64,000 nucleotides of DNA, taken from positions 1,736,001-1,800,000 of the forward strand of contig CAWUFC020000001.1 of the NCBI GenBank assembly GCA_963921335.3, given 5' to 3'. The position numbers and the translations under genes were made by a program. The first letter of the stretch is position 1. Each line of letters starts with the position of its first letter. The notes under the pieces are model-generated. The model had not been told where the DNA came from. It searched no databases and saw nothing but the letters and a program-made list of their open reading frames with translations. Of this stretch, positions 28,815-37,877 are shown in pieces. Source of the DNA: CAWUFC02 sp963921335. GTDB taxonomy: Bacteria; Pseudomonadota; Gammaproteobacteria; Pseudomonadales; Halieaceae.

Positions 28815-31751
28815 CTACAGCTCAATTCTTTCGAGACTTCTGGTCTCAATCATTTCCCCATTCGCCTCAGCACCAGCAGCGCTGGTAATCACCGCAGTAC
28901 TGGCCTGCTTAGGCAACAGGTAAGTCTCAGCAACACGTTTCAGATCATCGATCTGCTGTTCCAGTATTGCCTGGCGAAAACGCTTGCGGGTGTCGTATTC
29001 ACGCCCGAACAGCGCATTGTGAAAATGCTGCTTGGCCTCACCTGCGGGAGAGCTGGGGCGATCAAGAGTGCCAATCACACCGAGAATGGCCTGCTCCAGC
29101 TCGGCACCGTCATGCTGGTTGTCCAGCAGCCAGCGCACAGAGGCTTCGAAGTCATCCAGTGTTTCACCCATGCGGGGGTCGCGGTAGGAGAAAAAGCGGA
29201 AAGCACCACTGCTGGAATCCTGGGATGCGCCACCACCGTAGGCGCCACCTTTTTCGCGAATAGCGCGGTGCAGGTAGCCGTTGCGCAGAAAGCCACCCAG
29301 AACGGTCAATGCTGGCGCGTCGGAATGACCCATAGCTACCGTGGGGAAAGCCTGGGCGCAGAAGTTGACCTGGGTGTTGGTGATCCAGATTTCCCGACGG
29401 GTTTCCGATAGTGCCGGTGGGCTGAATACCGCCTGGCCATTTGACTGTCCGCCGAACTCTCGCCACAGCTCCGCTGTCTCCCGCATCAGTCCCTGAGCAT
29501 CCTCGATGTCGGCGACGGTCAGCAGCTGAAAGGGCATGGCCAGAATTTGCTGATGCAGTCCCTGCAACTGATCCGCGAATGCCTGCAGCTTGCTGTCATC
29601 GCGCAGGGATTCATCCAGATCCTTGCAAAACTTGATGCCCGCCAGCCCCGATAGCTGATGGCTCAGCTGGGCAGAGGGGCTGAGTCCCGCGCTGGCGGCT
29701 GTCATAGCCAGGCCGTGACCATTGCCGGTGACGGATTGTTCTCTTCTTGCCCGCTGTTGAGACACCAGCTCACGCAGGCGACTGACCTCGTCAAAGCGCA
29801 ACTGTTCCAGAGTATCTCGCATCAGCTGGGCACTGGCCTGCTGGTTGCGGCGCAGGGCTTTGCTCGACAGTACCAGATAGGATTGCATGTCCTGTACGTT
29901 GCTAACGCCACCGCGCATGCTGCTGAAAGCGTTGATCGAACCACAGGTGGCTGACTGTCGGTCCTGTACGCTCAGGTAGTCTTCATCGCCCAGACCCAGC
30001 TCGGTCAGTGCATTGCTGTAATAGGGCAGCAGGTGCTGCTGGTATTCCTTGAGTTCCGGCAGTGGCGCCAATACCTGTTGATATACGAGACCATTGGTGC
30101 CCTGCTGGTAGTAGCTGATCGCTGTGTCGCCGCTAGCAGTCTGCGCTGTGAGCTCGGGTATGTCTGGGGGTACATCTTCCAGCCCAACCTTGGGCAGTAC
30201 GCTGTCGTCATCCACCTGTTCCTGACGCTCAGCCAGGGCAGCGGCAAGATCAACAATCTGTTGTTTCTGTTGCTCATCGAGACCCTGCTGAATGGCGGCC
30301 AGTCGCGCTGCTTCGTTGGATTGCTTGAGCGCGGAGAGCTGTTGATCCGGCGTCATCACCAGGGTCACGCGATGTGGATTATCCAGCAGCGCTTGCGCCA
30401 GCTTGTATATGTAGTCGGGGTCCTTGATTTGTTCCTGCAGGCGCTCCAATACCGGGTCGAGGTTGAGCACCGCAATTGGGTCGCTGTAGTGGGTCGCGCA
30501 GCCCAGTGCAGTCAGAATCAGCTGTAGGCCATAGGGATAACTGTCACCGCTGATCTCCCGTTGGTGCAATTCAAGCTGGTGCAACACTGCCGCCAGCCGG
30601 TCGTAACTGACGCCTTCAGTTGCAACCTTCTCGAGTACCCCGAGAATCATTTCCTCTACTGCGTCGGCATGTTCCGCTTCGCTTCCCTCGAGGCCACAGG
30701 CAAATACCAGTTCGCGCATGGAGTCTTCCAGGCCGCAGAGGGGCGAGGGTGCCTGGCCAAGGGAGGTAGTTTCAAGTGCCTGCTGCAACGGGGATGCACT
30801 ATTATCCAGCAATACGCTCGATAGCAGTTGGGCCTCCAGCAGTTGTTCGAGATCGGTGCTCTCTCCCAACAGCCAGGCCATCACGATATGGGTTTTGTTG
30901 TTGCACTCGCCGACCTCGTCAAAGGCATAGCTGTCCTGGACCCTCAGTGGAGCGGTAAGACGCTGTTCTGCGGGTACCGCGATGCGTTGATCCAGTCTTT
31001 CGAAGCGCGACAGTGCCTGTTCCTGAAAGCGCTGCTGATGTTCTGCCGCGGGAATGTCGCCAAAGGTCATAAAGATGGCATTACTGGGGTGGTAATGGCT
31101 TTGGTAGAAGGCCTTGAGCTGTTCATAGCTTAGGTCTGGAATATATACCGGGTCACCACCGCTGTTGTAGTGGTAAGTCGTAGATGGAAACAGGTGGTGG
31201 CACAGTGTTTGCCAGAGGGTGCTAGTGACACTGCTCATGGCGCCTTTCATCTCATTGAACACAACGCCTTTAAACACCAGCTCTGATTCGGGGTTGTCTG
31301 ACTCTTCAAACTCCAGACGGTGGCCCTCCTGGGCGAAATCCAGCGGATCCAGGCGTGAGAAGAAAACCGCGTCCAGGTAAACGTCGAGCAGGTTGCTAAA
31401 GTCCTTCCGGTTCTGGCTGGCGAAGGGATAGGCGGTCCAGTCGCTGCTGGTAAAAGCGTTCATGAAGGTGTTGAGCGAACGGCGCAGCATCATGAAGAAG
31501 GGGTCTCGTACAGGGTAGCGTTCGCTGCCACACAGAGCGGTGTGCTCAAGAATATGGGCAACCCCTGTGCTGTCCTGTGGCACGGTACGCAGGGCCACAA
31601 GAAACACATTCTCGCTGTTGTCGGCGGCTAGATGGTAATGCATGGCGCCGGTATCCCGGTGACGGAATTGTTCAACCTGAAGGTTCAGGGAATCGATGTA
31701 CTCGCTGCGAAGTGACTCGAAAGCGGGATGGGGCTGAATCGCCTGGTTCAT
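28815..31751 (-). CDS. PreP-type M16C zinc metallopeptidase (presequence protease family)
   Basis: A 978-residue two-halved M16 peptidase. The inverted zinc motif is H66-x-x-E69-H70 in VAHILEHTALCG, followed by the distal Glu in FNEMKGAMSS and the family segment RSLNTFMNAFTSSDWTAYPF. The length and peptidasome M16C region match PreP/Cym1 proteins, which degrade unstructured peptides of up to about 65 residues inside a closed chamber. No signal peptide is visible, so it is probably cytoplasmic. It stands alone on the minus strand. Confidence 0.92.
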   Translation of the reverse strand: MNQAIQPHPAFESLRSEYIDSLNLQVEQFRHRDTGAMHYHLAADNSENVFLVALRTVPQDSTGVAHILEHTALCGSERYPVRDPFFMMLRRSLNTFMNAFTSSDWTAYPFASQNRKDFSNLLDVYLDAVFFSRLDPLDFAQEGHRLEFEESDNPESELVFKGVVFNEMKGAMSSVTSTLWQTLCHHLFPSTTYHYNSGGDPVYIPDLSYEQLKAFYQSHYHPSNAIFMTFGDIPAAEHQQRFQEQALSRFERLDQRIAVPAEQRLTAPLRVQDSYAFDEVGECNNKTHIVMAWLLGESTDLEQLLEAQLLSSVLLDNSASPLQQALETTSLGQAPSPLCGLEDSMRELVFACGLEGSEAEHADAVEEMILGVLEKVATEGVSYDRLAAVLHQLELHQREISGDSYPYGLQLILTALGCATHYSDPIAVLNLDPVLERLQEQIKDPDYIYKLAQALLDNPHRVTLVMTPDQQLSALKQSNEAARLAAIQQGLDEQQKQQIVDLAAALAERQEQVDDDSVLPKVGLEDVPPDIPELTAQTASGDTAISYYQQGTNGLVYQQVLAPLPELKEYQQHLLPYYSNALTELGLGDEDYLSVQDRQSATCGSINAFSSMRGGVSNVQDMQSYLVLSSKALRRNQQASAQLMRDTLEQLRFDEVSRLRELVSQQRARREQSVTGNGHGLAMTAASAGLSPSAQLSHQLSGLAGIKFCKDLDESLRDDSKLQAFADQLQGLHQQILAMPFQLLTVADIEDAQGLMRETAELWREFGGQSNGQAVFSPPALSETRREIWITNTQVNFCAQAFPTVAMGHSDAPALTVLGGFLRNGYLHRAIREKGGAYGGGASQDSSSGAFRFFSYRDPRMGETLDDFEASVRWLLDNQHDGAELEQAILGVIGTLDRPSSPAGEAKQHFHNALFGREYDTRKRFRQAILEQQIDDLKRVAETYLLPKQASTAVITSAAGAEANGEMIETRSLERIEL

Positions 31752-31820
31752 GCGCGCTGCTACCTCTACAAAAGGGAGCTTATACTAAACCAAAGGCACG
31801 CCATATTCCCCAAGTATTGG

Positions 31821-31876
31821 GATCAGATCAGGGTCAGATCAGGGTCAAGGGGGGGGCAGACCGGCGTCTGGCCCCC
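31821..31876. repeat. 11-bp tandem repeat and G/C hairpin after the P450 gene
   Basis: An 11-base unit GATCAGGGTCA occurs twice in tandem (31826-31847), preceded by a partial copy. It is followed by an inverted repeat with arms GGGGGGCAGAC and GTCTGGCCCCC (31851-31876, one mismatch, CGGC loop). The hairpin lies 11 bases beyond the P450 stop and may act as its terminator on the minus strand, but there is no U tract. Confidence 0.5.
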
Positions 31877-31886
31877 ATACAGGTAC

Positions 31887-33128
31887 TCAGGCATTGGTTC
31901 TGACCATCAGCGACTTGAAGGTGATCGCATTGTGATCCTCCAGGCCTTTTTCAGGTTCTGCGGCCAGTTCGGCGTTGGGGAAGCGCTTGAACAGCTCGCA
32001 CATGGTCAGGTAGAGCTGGCGCTTGGCCAGTGCGGCACCGATACAGTAGCGGGGGCCGTAACCAAACATCACATCCGGGTCGAATACCCGTTTTACATCG
32101 AAGCTCTCCGGGTCAGCGTAGTAGTTGGGATCATGATTTTTCAGGTGGGGCATCATCAGCACCATCTGCCCTTTGCGCAGTTGCTGTCCCAGCAGCTCCA
32201 TATCTTCAGGGGCATAACGGGCAAACCCCATTTTGGATTGTGTAGACCAGCGATTGATCTCGCTGAAGGCATTGCTGAAGCTGTCAGCAGTCTCCAGAGC
32301 AGGCGCAATCTGGTCCGGGTGCTTGAGGAAGGCATACACGCTCCACTGCTGAGCCACCAGGGTGGTGTCAGCGCCGGCACCGATCAACGCCAGAATCAGG
32401 GTGACGATGTCCCACTCCTCAAAGTTTTCGTTCTCCGCTTCGATGGCCAATAGCGTTGACAGGAAATCGTCCTGGGCGGGCGATGCCCTGCGCTCGGCGA
32501 TCACCTCTTTAAGAATGTCGATAGCCGTATTGCAGTCCTGGCGCGCCGCTTCCCGTCTTTCGTCGGAAATCGTGGGGTTCCAGGTTTCCGTGAAACTGAG
32601 GATCACCTGTCGAATATTGGGCCAGTATTTCTCGGGGATGCCGACCATCCGGGTTATCGAGATGAATGGAATGTGCTCGGCGATCTCCGCTTTGTAGTCA
32701 AACACCTCAGGGGTACCCAGTTCATCAAACAGTTTTTTAACGTCCGGTTCGATTGCGGCCTGGATCTTGTCGACGACGTTACGGCTAAAGGCGGGGGAGA
32801 CCACTTTGCGCACCAGGCGGTGGTGACTGTGATCTGCCAGCAAGCTGTGGCCAATCATGGCCCGCTCGAAGTTGCTCCACTGGTCCTCGGGAGGCCGCTG
32901 CGGCGCGAACTCCCAGTCATAGAAGTCGGATGAGAGCGGTTCACTCTTCCAGCAATCCATGATGTCGTCCATGCGAGTCATGATCCATGCCTGCCAGGGC
33001 TCAAACCAGACCAGGCGGCCGCGCTTCATCAGCTCCAGGCACTGGGGTACGGGATCGGTCATGTATTCCACAGAATGGGGATTAAATACCTCGGCAATTG
33101 GTGGCAATTCGGTTTCGGCCTGACCCAT
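31887..33128 (-). CDS. Cytochrome P450
   Basis: A 413-residue bacterial class I P450 (soluble, no membrane anchor). The I-helix oxygen motif is LIGAGADTTLVAQQW, the K-helix EINRWST carries a Glu and Arg as in ExxR, and the heme ligand is C362 in FGYGPRYCIGAALAKRQ. It needs a ferredoxin/reductase partner; none is adjacent. It is transcribed divergently from a tetR gene across an intergenic palindrome and sits beside a Rieske oxygenase, suggesting a small regulated pathway for hydroxylating a hydrophobic compound (steroid- or terpene-like by inference). Confidence 0.92.
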   Translation of the reverse strand: MGQAETELPPIAEVFNPHSVEYMTDPVPQCLELMKRGRLVWFEPWQAWIMTRMDDIMDCWKSEPLSSDFYDWEFAPQRPPEDQWSNFERAMIGHSLLADHSHHRLVRKVVSPAFSRNVVDKIQAAIEPDVKKLFDELGTPEVFDYKAEIAEHIPFISITRMVGIPEKYWPNIRQVILSFTETWNPTISDERREAARQDCNTAIDILKEVIAERRASPAQDDFLSTLLAIEAENENFEEWDIVTLILALIGAGADTTLVAQQWSVYAFLKHPDQIAPALETADSFSNAFSEINRWSTQSKMGFARYAPEDMELLGQQLRKGQMVLMMPHLKNHDPNYYADPESFDVKRVFDPDVMFGYGPRYCIGAALAKRQLYLTMCELFKRFPNAELAAEPEKGLEDHNAITFKSLMVRTNA

Positions 33129-33174
33129 GGTCTCGCTCCTGTCGCTGCTTCTGGCTGGTGTTGATACCTATGAC

Positions 33175-33203
33175 TTGAAAAAAAGTATACTGCGGTATAC
33201 ATT
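33175..33203. promoter_or_regulatory. Divergent P450/tetR promoter region with GTATAC-N4-GTATAC palindrome
   Basis: Two GTATAC hexamers (33185-33190 and 33195-33200), each itself palindromic, flank TGCG, extended by AA/TT on both sides. A TTGAAA (33175-33180) with TACATT 17 bp further could be the tetR -35/-10, placing the dyad between them. It is a strong candidate operator for the adjacent TetR protein, controlling both directions. Confidence 0.65.
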
Positions 33204-33239
33204 TAGCATCAAGTTACCTTTTGGTCAGGATGCACGGTA

Positions 33240-33881
33240 GTGGTGTCAGTCACCGAAAACAGCGGCGCAGTGGTTGAGTTGGGCCGCCGCGAGCGCAAAA
33301 AGCAGGCGGTCAGAGACAGGATTCTGGAAGAAACCCTGGGCTTGATTGCGAGCTACGGTATTGAGGGCACCACCATCGACGCCATTTGCGATTGCACGGA
33401 TATCGCCAAGAAGACCTTCTACAACTACTACAGCTCCAAGCACGAGATGGTCATCGATCTGTGCGAGTCCCTGCTGATGCGGCGGCTGGGTGAAACAGTC
33501 AGCGGCGCGCTGCAAACTGAGCGTAAGCTGGCCGAGCAGTGGGATTTTATTTTTGGCGAGATCGCAGAGCGCAACAGTGCCGCTGGCGATCTGGAAAAAG
33601 CGCTCATCGAATTCATGGTAAGTAACCTGGCAGCCAACCCCAGCGAGGGTGCGGGACAGCTGTCGTCGATGAACGACTACTGGACGCAGCTCTACCGACA
33701 CCACCAACCAGAGTTGAGAGAAGGCCTCAGCCCGGAGTGGTGTGCAGAGTTAACTGTTGGCATGAGCAACTCGGTCACCCTGAACTGGCTGCACCAGGAC
33801 AATTACGACGCAGAGAGCCGCTACCGCGAGCTTTCCGAATTTCTAAAGAACAGCATGCTTCGGCATGCAGCGGATGTGTAA
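33240..33881 (+). CDS. TetR/AcrR-family transcriptional regulator
   Basis: A 213-residue regulator with an N-terminal helix-turn-helix (about residues 18-65: RDRILEETLGLIASYGIEGTT, then DCTDIAKKTFYNYYSSK). It starts at GTG 33240, with a second GTG next to it as an alternative; no strong ribosome binding site distinguishes them. It is divergent from the P450 gene and 17 bases upstream of the Rieske gene, so it probably regulates both through the palindrome at 33185-33200. Confidence 0.88.
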   Translation: MVSVTENSGAVVELGRRERKKQAVRDRILEETLGLIASYGIEGTTIDAICDCTDIAKKTFYNYYSSKHEMVIDLCESLLMRRLGETVSGALQTERKLAEQWDFIFGEIAERNSAAGDLEKALIEFMVSNLAANPSEGAGQLSSMNDYWTQLYRHHQPELREGLSPEWCAELTVGMSNSVTLNWLHQDNYDAESRYRELSEFLKNSMLRHAADV

Positions 33882-33898
33882 GAACTGGAGGACATCTG

Positions 33899-34879
33899 AT
33901 GAGCGGACGCTACGACAAACCCATTACCTATGGTTGGTACGCCATGGCCACTTCGGCCGAACTGGCAGTGGGCGATGTAAAGCCACTGCATTATTTTGGT
34001 CAGGATCTGGTGCTGTTTCGCACTGAATCGGGTCAGCCGGCCCTGCTGAAGGCCTACTGCCCTCACCTGGGTGCCCATTTGGGCCACGGTGGTCATGTAG
34101 AAGGGGAGAGCATCAGCTGCCCGTTCCACGCCTGGAAATTCAACGGTGATGGCTTTTGCACCGACATTCCCTATGCCAAACGGATTCCGCCAAAAATTGA
34201 TGGCAAGCGTGCCATCGATGCTTACCCTGTCGTTGAGCGCAATCAGATGATCTGGGCCTGGTACCACCCGCAGGGTGCTGAGCCGCTGTTTGATGTGGAG
34301 GAGTTTGCCGAGCTGCATTCTGACGATTGGAGTGAAATCCACACCACCAGCTGGAAGATCAATACCATCATCCAGGAAACTGGTGAAAATGCCCAGATAT
34401 TGCGCACTTCGTCACCGTGCACAGTGCGTTAGAGATGCCTGAGGGGGTTGTCACTCTGGAGGGCCACAAACGCCTGACCATGATGGACAGCCGCACTAAC
34501 CAGATGGACGAGGATGGAGTTGTACACCGCGACGACACCGTTGGCGAAGACTCCAAGTTGGAGTCCTGGAATATTGGCCCGGGTATTACCTATCAGCGCT
34601 TCTCCCGCATGTTCGATATCGTCATGATGGGAACCGTCAGTCCCATTGATGACCAGAGTCTGGAGCTGCGCTTTAACTTCAGCTTACCCAAAAGAGCAGA
34701 ACGACCTGCACAAGCTCTACACCGAGGGCTTTATGAAGGAGATTAAGTTCCAGGTGGAGCAGGATATTCCTATCTGGGAAAACAAGGTTTATCTGGAAGA
34801 ACCAGTGCTGTGCGACGGCGATGGGCCGATTAACAAGTATCGCAAGTGGTTCCAGCAGTTCTACGTCGAAGCTGCCTAG
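33899..34879 (+). pseudogene. Rieske non-heme iron oxygenase (oxygenase component) with two frame changes
   Basis: When read across two shifts this encodes about 326 residues. The N-terminal Rieske [2Fe-2S] site is CPHLGAHLGHGG ... CPFHAW (CxH-17-CxxH). One base appears lost after 34396 (CAGAT for an expected CAGGAT), so the mononuclear iron motif NAxDIAHFVTVH is split across frames. The downstream frame carries on to an extra A in the AAAA run at 34690-34693, which returns translation to the original frame for EQNDLHKLYTEGFMKE and the C terminus. As written, translation stops at 34432 after about 177 residues, losing the iron-binding catalytic domain. The family includes KshA-like steroid hydroxylases. 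Either inactivated or a sequencing artefact. Confidence 0.82.
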
Positions 34880-34889
34880 TTGAACAGCG

Positions 34890-34911
34890 GGGGCAGGCTG
34901 CTGCCTGCCCC
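34890..34911. terminator. Strong hairpin between convergent Rieske and ABM genes
   Basis: A perfect 9-bp stem GGGGCAGGC / GCCTGCCCC with a TGCT loop lies between the two stop codons, 11 and 5 bases away. No long T tract follows on either side, so termination may be partial or rho-assisted. Confidence 0.65.
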
Positions 34912-34915
34912 AGTT

Positions 34916-35260
34916 CTATTCAAAGAAAACGGTTTTCTTTTCGTTGTTGGGCCCGTATACGGGCTCGTCGCGTTCTGTCAGGTAAGCTCGGTTAACGCTG
35001 TCTACCAGGCCGCTTGATCCAAGCAGTTCTACCATGGCGTGGTAATTCGGGTGGTCAAAATGCGCTACCAGCGAGTCGCTGTCTTCCCATAATTCGTAGA
35101 CCTGGATGATGTCGTCGTGGCAGGGGTCCGCAGCAAAGCAATAATCGTGGCATCCGCTTTCCTGTTCTCGTGTTGCCAGCTGTACGGGACCGGACAGGGC
35201 CACGGCACGATCGCGAGCCTGGCGGTTTTCAAAGCGGAGTTTGGCGACAACAATAATCAT
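34916..35260 (-). CDS. ABM-domain putative quinol monooxygenase
   Basis: A 114-residue protein of the antibiotic biosynthesis monooxygenase (ABM, YgiN-like) ferredoxin-like fold: an opening strand IIVVAKLRF, helix, then QESGCHDYCFAADP, YELWEDSDSLVAHFDHPNY and a final helix/strand. Members act as small cofactor-free oxygenases or as heme-degrading enzymes. It is convergent with the Rieske gene and likely belongs to the same metabolic neighbourhood. The substrate is unknown. Confidence 0.8.
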   Translation of the reverse strand: MIIVVAKLRFENRQARDRAVALSGPVQLATREQESGCHDYCFAADPCHDDIIQVYELWEDSDSLVAHFDHPNYHAMVELLGSSGLVDSVNRAYLTERDEPVYGPNNEKKTVFFE

Positions 35261-35352
35261 TTCATGCCCTCTTAAATCAACTGACTCAGTGTAGCTGAGT
35301 CCACTGGGTCGTCATGTATTAGACAGTTCTGTGCCTGCTTGGGTAGGCTGTG

Positions 35353-35838
35353 ATGATGACTGATTCCGATTTCGAGCTGGATGATTATCTGGCACAGTTT
35401 GCTCCCGAGCCTGGAGGTCATCGCAGGCCCCCCGAGGGCTATGAACCGCACATGAGTGCAGGCGGGTTTACTCGACACAATGGGCCTTTCTACCGGCGTC
35501 TGGACGGGGCGGTGGCTTACCGCGGCTTTTATGTGCTGTCGCGTCACTGCAACAGCATGGGAATCGCCAATGGCGGTCTGTTATCAGCCTTCGCTGACTC
35601 GCTGCTAGCGTTAGCGGTATACAGAAATGTGCGTCTCGCACCCGTGACAGTGCGGTTGGTGTGTGACTTTGTTGCTAGCGCCAGGCAGGAAGAATGGGTT
35701 GAAGGTCGCGCGGAAGTGAATCACAGCGATGATACCGGCATCTTTGCCAATGCCGAACTGCGTTCAGGGGGTCGCGTGGTGCTATTGGCCCAGGGCGTGT
35801 TCAGGGGCCAGCAACGCAGTATGGATGGCACCGCCTGA
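35353..35838 (+). CDS. PaaI-family hotdog-fold thioesterase
   Basis: A 161-residue hotdog protein. The central helix region NSMGIANGGLLSAFADSLLALAV has the NGG variant of the HGG motif of PaaI-type acyl-CoA thioesterases, followed by strands VTVRLVCDFVASARQEEWVEGRAEV. It probably hydrolyses an acyl-CoA in the local lipid or aromatic pathway. The start is uncertain among GTG 35350, ATG 35353 and ATG 35356, all consecutive. Confidence 0.8.
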   Translation: MMTDSDFELDDYLAQFAPEPGGHRRPPEGYEPHMSAGGFTRHNGPFYRRLDGAVAYRGFYVLSRHCNSMGIANGGLLSAFADSLLALAVYRNVRLAPVTVRLVCDFVASARQEEWVEGRAEVNHSDDTGIFANAELRSGGRVVLLAQGVFRGQQRSMDGTA

Positions 35839-35879
35839 GAGTGCTCGCGCCTGCACTGACTGTTCCGACCCGATTGCCC

Positions 35880-37877
35880 CTAGATGCGATTGCGGATCAG
35901 GTCCCGAATCAGAAAACGGCTGGGTGACAAAGCCTGCTGCAAGTTAACCGGCAGGGGTGCCGTCTCGTCGCAAATCTGGCTGGCCAGCAGTTCCGCACAT
36001 AGCGGTGTAGAGGTTAGCCCCCTGGAGCCGTGTGCGGTGGAAAGATACAGGCCAGGATGGTGGTCTGCCCTGGCGCTGCTCAACTGGCGGGCGTTCTTGC
36101 GCAGAAAGCCGAAATGTTCCAGCAGGCTGTCACGCATCACCACGGGTCCTGCCATTGGCAGGTAATCGGGGCTGGCACAGCGGAACCCGACGCGTCCCCC
36201 CATATCAGACAGATCGACGTCGGCCAGTTCTATGCCAAGCGCCTGTTTAAGCTTGTCCAGATTGAACTGATGCGAATCGGCACGCAGTTGCGGATCGGGG
36301 TCTTTCAGGTCAAAGGTTGCGCCGATACAGTGTTCCTCATTGTGTGCAGGGGGCAGGTAACCGTCGTGGCAAATCACCGTCTTCAGCGCTACCAATGAAC
36401 CCTGACTGGGCAGGTGGCTAACCTGTCCGCGGATGGATTGCAGTGGTATCCACTCACTGTCGGGTGCGAGCTGATTGCTGTTACTGCCAGCCGCCAGCAC
36501 CACCGTCTCCGCCTCGGCAATCGATTGCTTGTCAGTGTCGATAATGCGCCAGCAATCGTCATGCTGCTGCAGGTACAGCTCACCGCAGTTCTCTTTCAGC
36601 TCAATCAATGGGTTTGCCAGCAGTGCCTTGCATACGGCGGCGGGTTGTAACCAGCCAGCCCAGGGAAAGTACAAACCCTCCGGGCAATCAGCAAGCCCGC
36701 TTTCTACAGCGGCCTGCTCGGCGTCCAGATACCGGCAAAGTTCAGGCAGGCTGTCGACCGTTTGGTGCAGTAAGCTGCCGCTATCCGGAATATTCTGCAA
36801 TTGCAGGACGCCGCAAAATTCACCGTGTTGGCCCTGCCTTAACAGCCCCTGGCTGAACATGGTGCGGTAGTGTCGCAGTGCATAGCTGAAGCTGTGCAGT
36901 GAAAAGTCGTTGAGCGCTGATGGCCTGTGGGACATTCGCGTATACAGCACGCCCTGGGTATTGCCGGATGCTGCGCCCGCCGCGCTGCCTGCATCCAGCA
37001 CCCGAACACGCCGCCCGCGCGATGCTAATGCCGCGGCAGTGTGTGCCCCCGCGAGACCGGCACCAATGATCACTATGTCTGAATCAAGCGGAATGTGGTT
37101 TGCAGGCCTATGCCATTGCAGAGATGTGTGTTGTCGCTGGCGGGGAGGGGCATTCAGCGCGCCTTTCAGCATCTCGCGTTTGCGCCCATAACCTTGCACT
37201 TTATCGACAGCGAAACCGGCCTGCTCCAATCCGCGCCGCACGTGGCCCGCAGCGGTAAACGTAGAGAACCCTGCGCCGGGGCGGCTGAGCGCTGCCATGC
37301 TGTCGTATAGCGACTGGGTCCACATATCGGGATTGCGTGCTGGGGCAAACCCATCGAGATACCAGCTGTCGATACCGACGCCCGGGTCTTGCTGCAGCGA
37401 TTCCAGGCACTCATGCAGGTCGCAGAACCACAAGTCCAAACGTACCCGGCCATCTTCAAGCAGCAAGCGATGCTGGCCCGGTATCAGGGGTGGATACTGC
37501 GCTAACAAAGGCTCTGACTGTAAATGCAGTTGTGGCCAGGCACCCAGGGCGCGTGACAGATCGTCTTTGCGCAGGGGGAACTTTTCGACTGCCGTGTAGT
37601 GCAGGTAGTCGCTGGCCCGTGCATCTTTCAGCCAGCTTTGCAGCGTGTTCAGAAAATTGAGACCGGTACCAAAGCCGCTCTCGAAAATGCTGTAGGTGGA
37701 CTGCCCGGACCAGCGTGCGGGAAGATCGTTGCCCTGTAAAAACACATAGCGACTTTCGTCCAGTCCAGAGTCACTGGAGTAATAGATATCTGAAAACTGA
37801 GTCGATTGAGGCTGGTCCTGATGCCACTGCAATTGCGCGGCGGGCACCGCGCACCAGTGATCCTTGGTACTGCTCAC
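35880..37877 (-). CDS. mnmC: Bifunctional tRNA wobble-uridine modification protein MnmC
   Basis: A 665-residue enzyme completing mnm5s2U34 in tRNA. The N-terminal SAM methyltransferase (about 1-240, motif FESGFGTGLNFLNTL) methylates nm5U; the C-terminal FAD oxidoreductase (from about residue 265, dinucleotide motif DIVIIGAGLAGAHTAAAL) removes the carboxymethyl group. The length and domain order match E. coli MnmC. Its ATG overlaps the stop of the upstream secreted protein gene (ATGA at 37874-37877). Confidence 0.95.
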   Translation of the reverse strand: MSSTKDHWCAVPAAQLQWHQDQPQSTQFSDIYYSSDSGLDESRYVFLQGNDLPARWSGQSTYSIFESGFGTGLNFLNTLQSWLKDARASDYLHYTAVEKFPLRKDDLSRALGAWPQLHLQSEPLLAQYPPLIPGQHRLLLEDGRVRLDLWFCDLHECLESLQQDPGVGIDSWYLDGFAPARNPDMWTQSLYDSMAALSRPGAGFSTFTAAGHVRRGLEQAGFAVDKVQGYGRKREMLKGALNAPPRQRQHTSLQWHRPANHIPLDSDIVIIGAGLAGAHTAAALASRGRRVRVLDAGSAAGAASGNTQGVLYTRMSHRPSALNDFSLHSFSYALRHYRTMFSQGLLRQGQHGEFCGVLQLQNIPDSGSLLHQTVDSLPELCRYLDAEQAAVESGLADCPEGLYFPWAGWLQPAAVCKALLANPLIELKENCGELYLQQHDDCWRIIDTDKQSIAEAETVVLAAGSNSNQLAPDSEWIPLQSIRGQVSHLPSQGSLVALKTVICHDGYLPPAHNEEHCIGATFDLKDPDPQLRADSHQFNLDKLKQALGIELADVDLSDMGGRVGFRCASPDYLPMAGPVVMRDSLLEHFGFLRKNARQLSSARADHHPGLYLSTAHGSRGLTSTPLCAELLASQICDETAPLPVNLQQALSPSRFLIRDLIRNRI

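Noticed and set aside
34390..34700. Programmed ribosomal frameshifting in the Rieske gene.
   Set aside because: No slippery heptamer in the right phase or stimulatory hairpin was seen at either site, and two opposite shifts would be needed.
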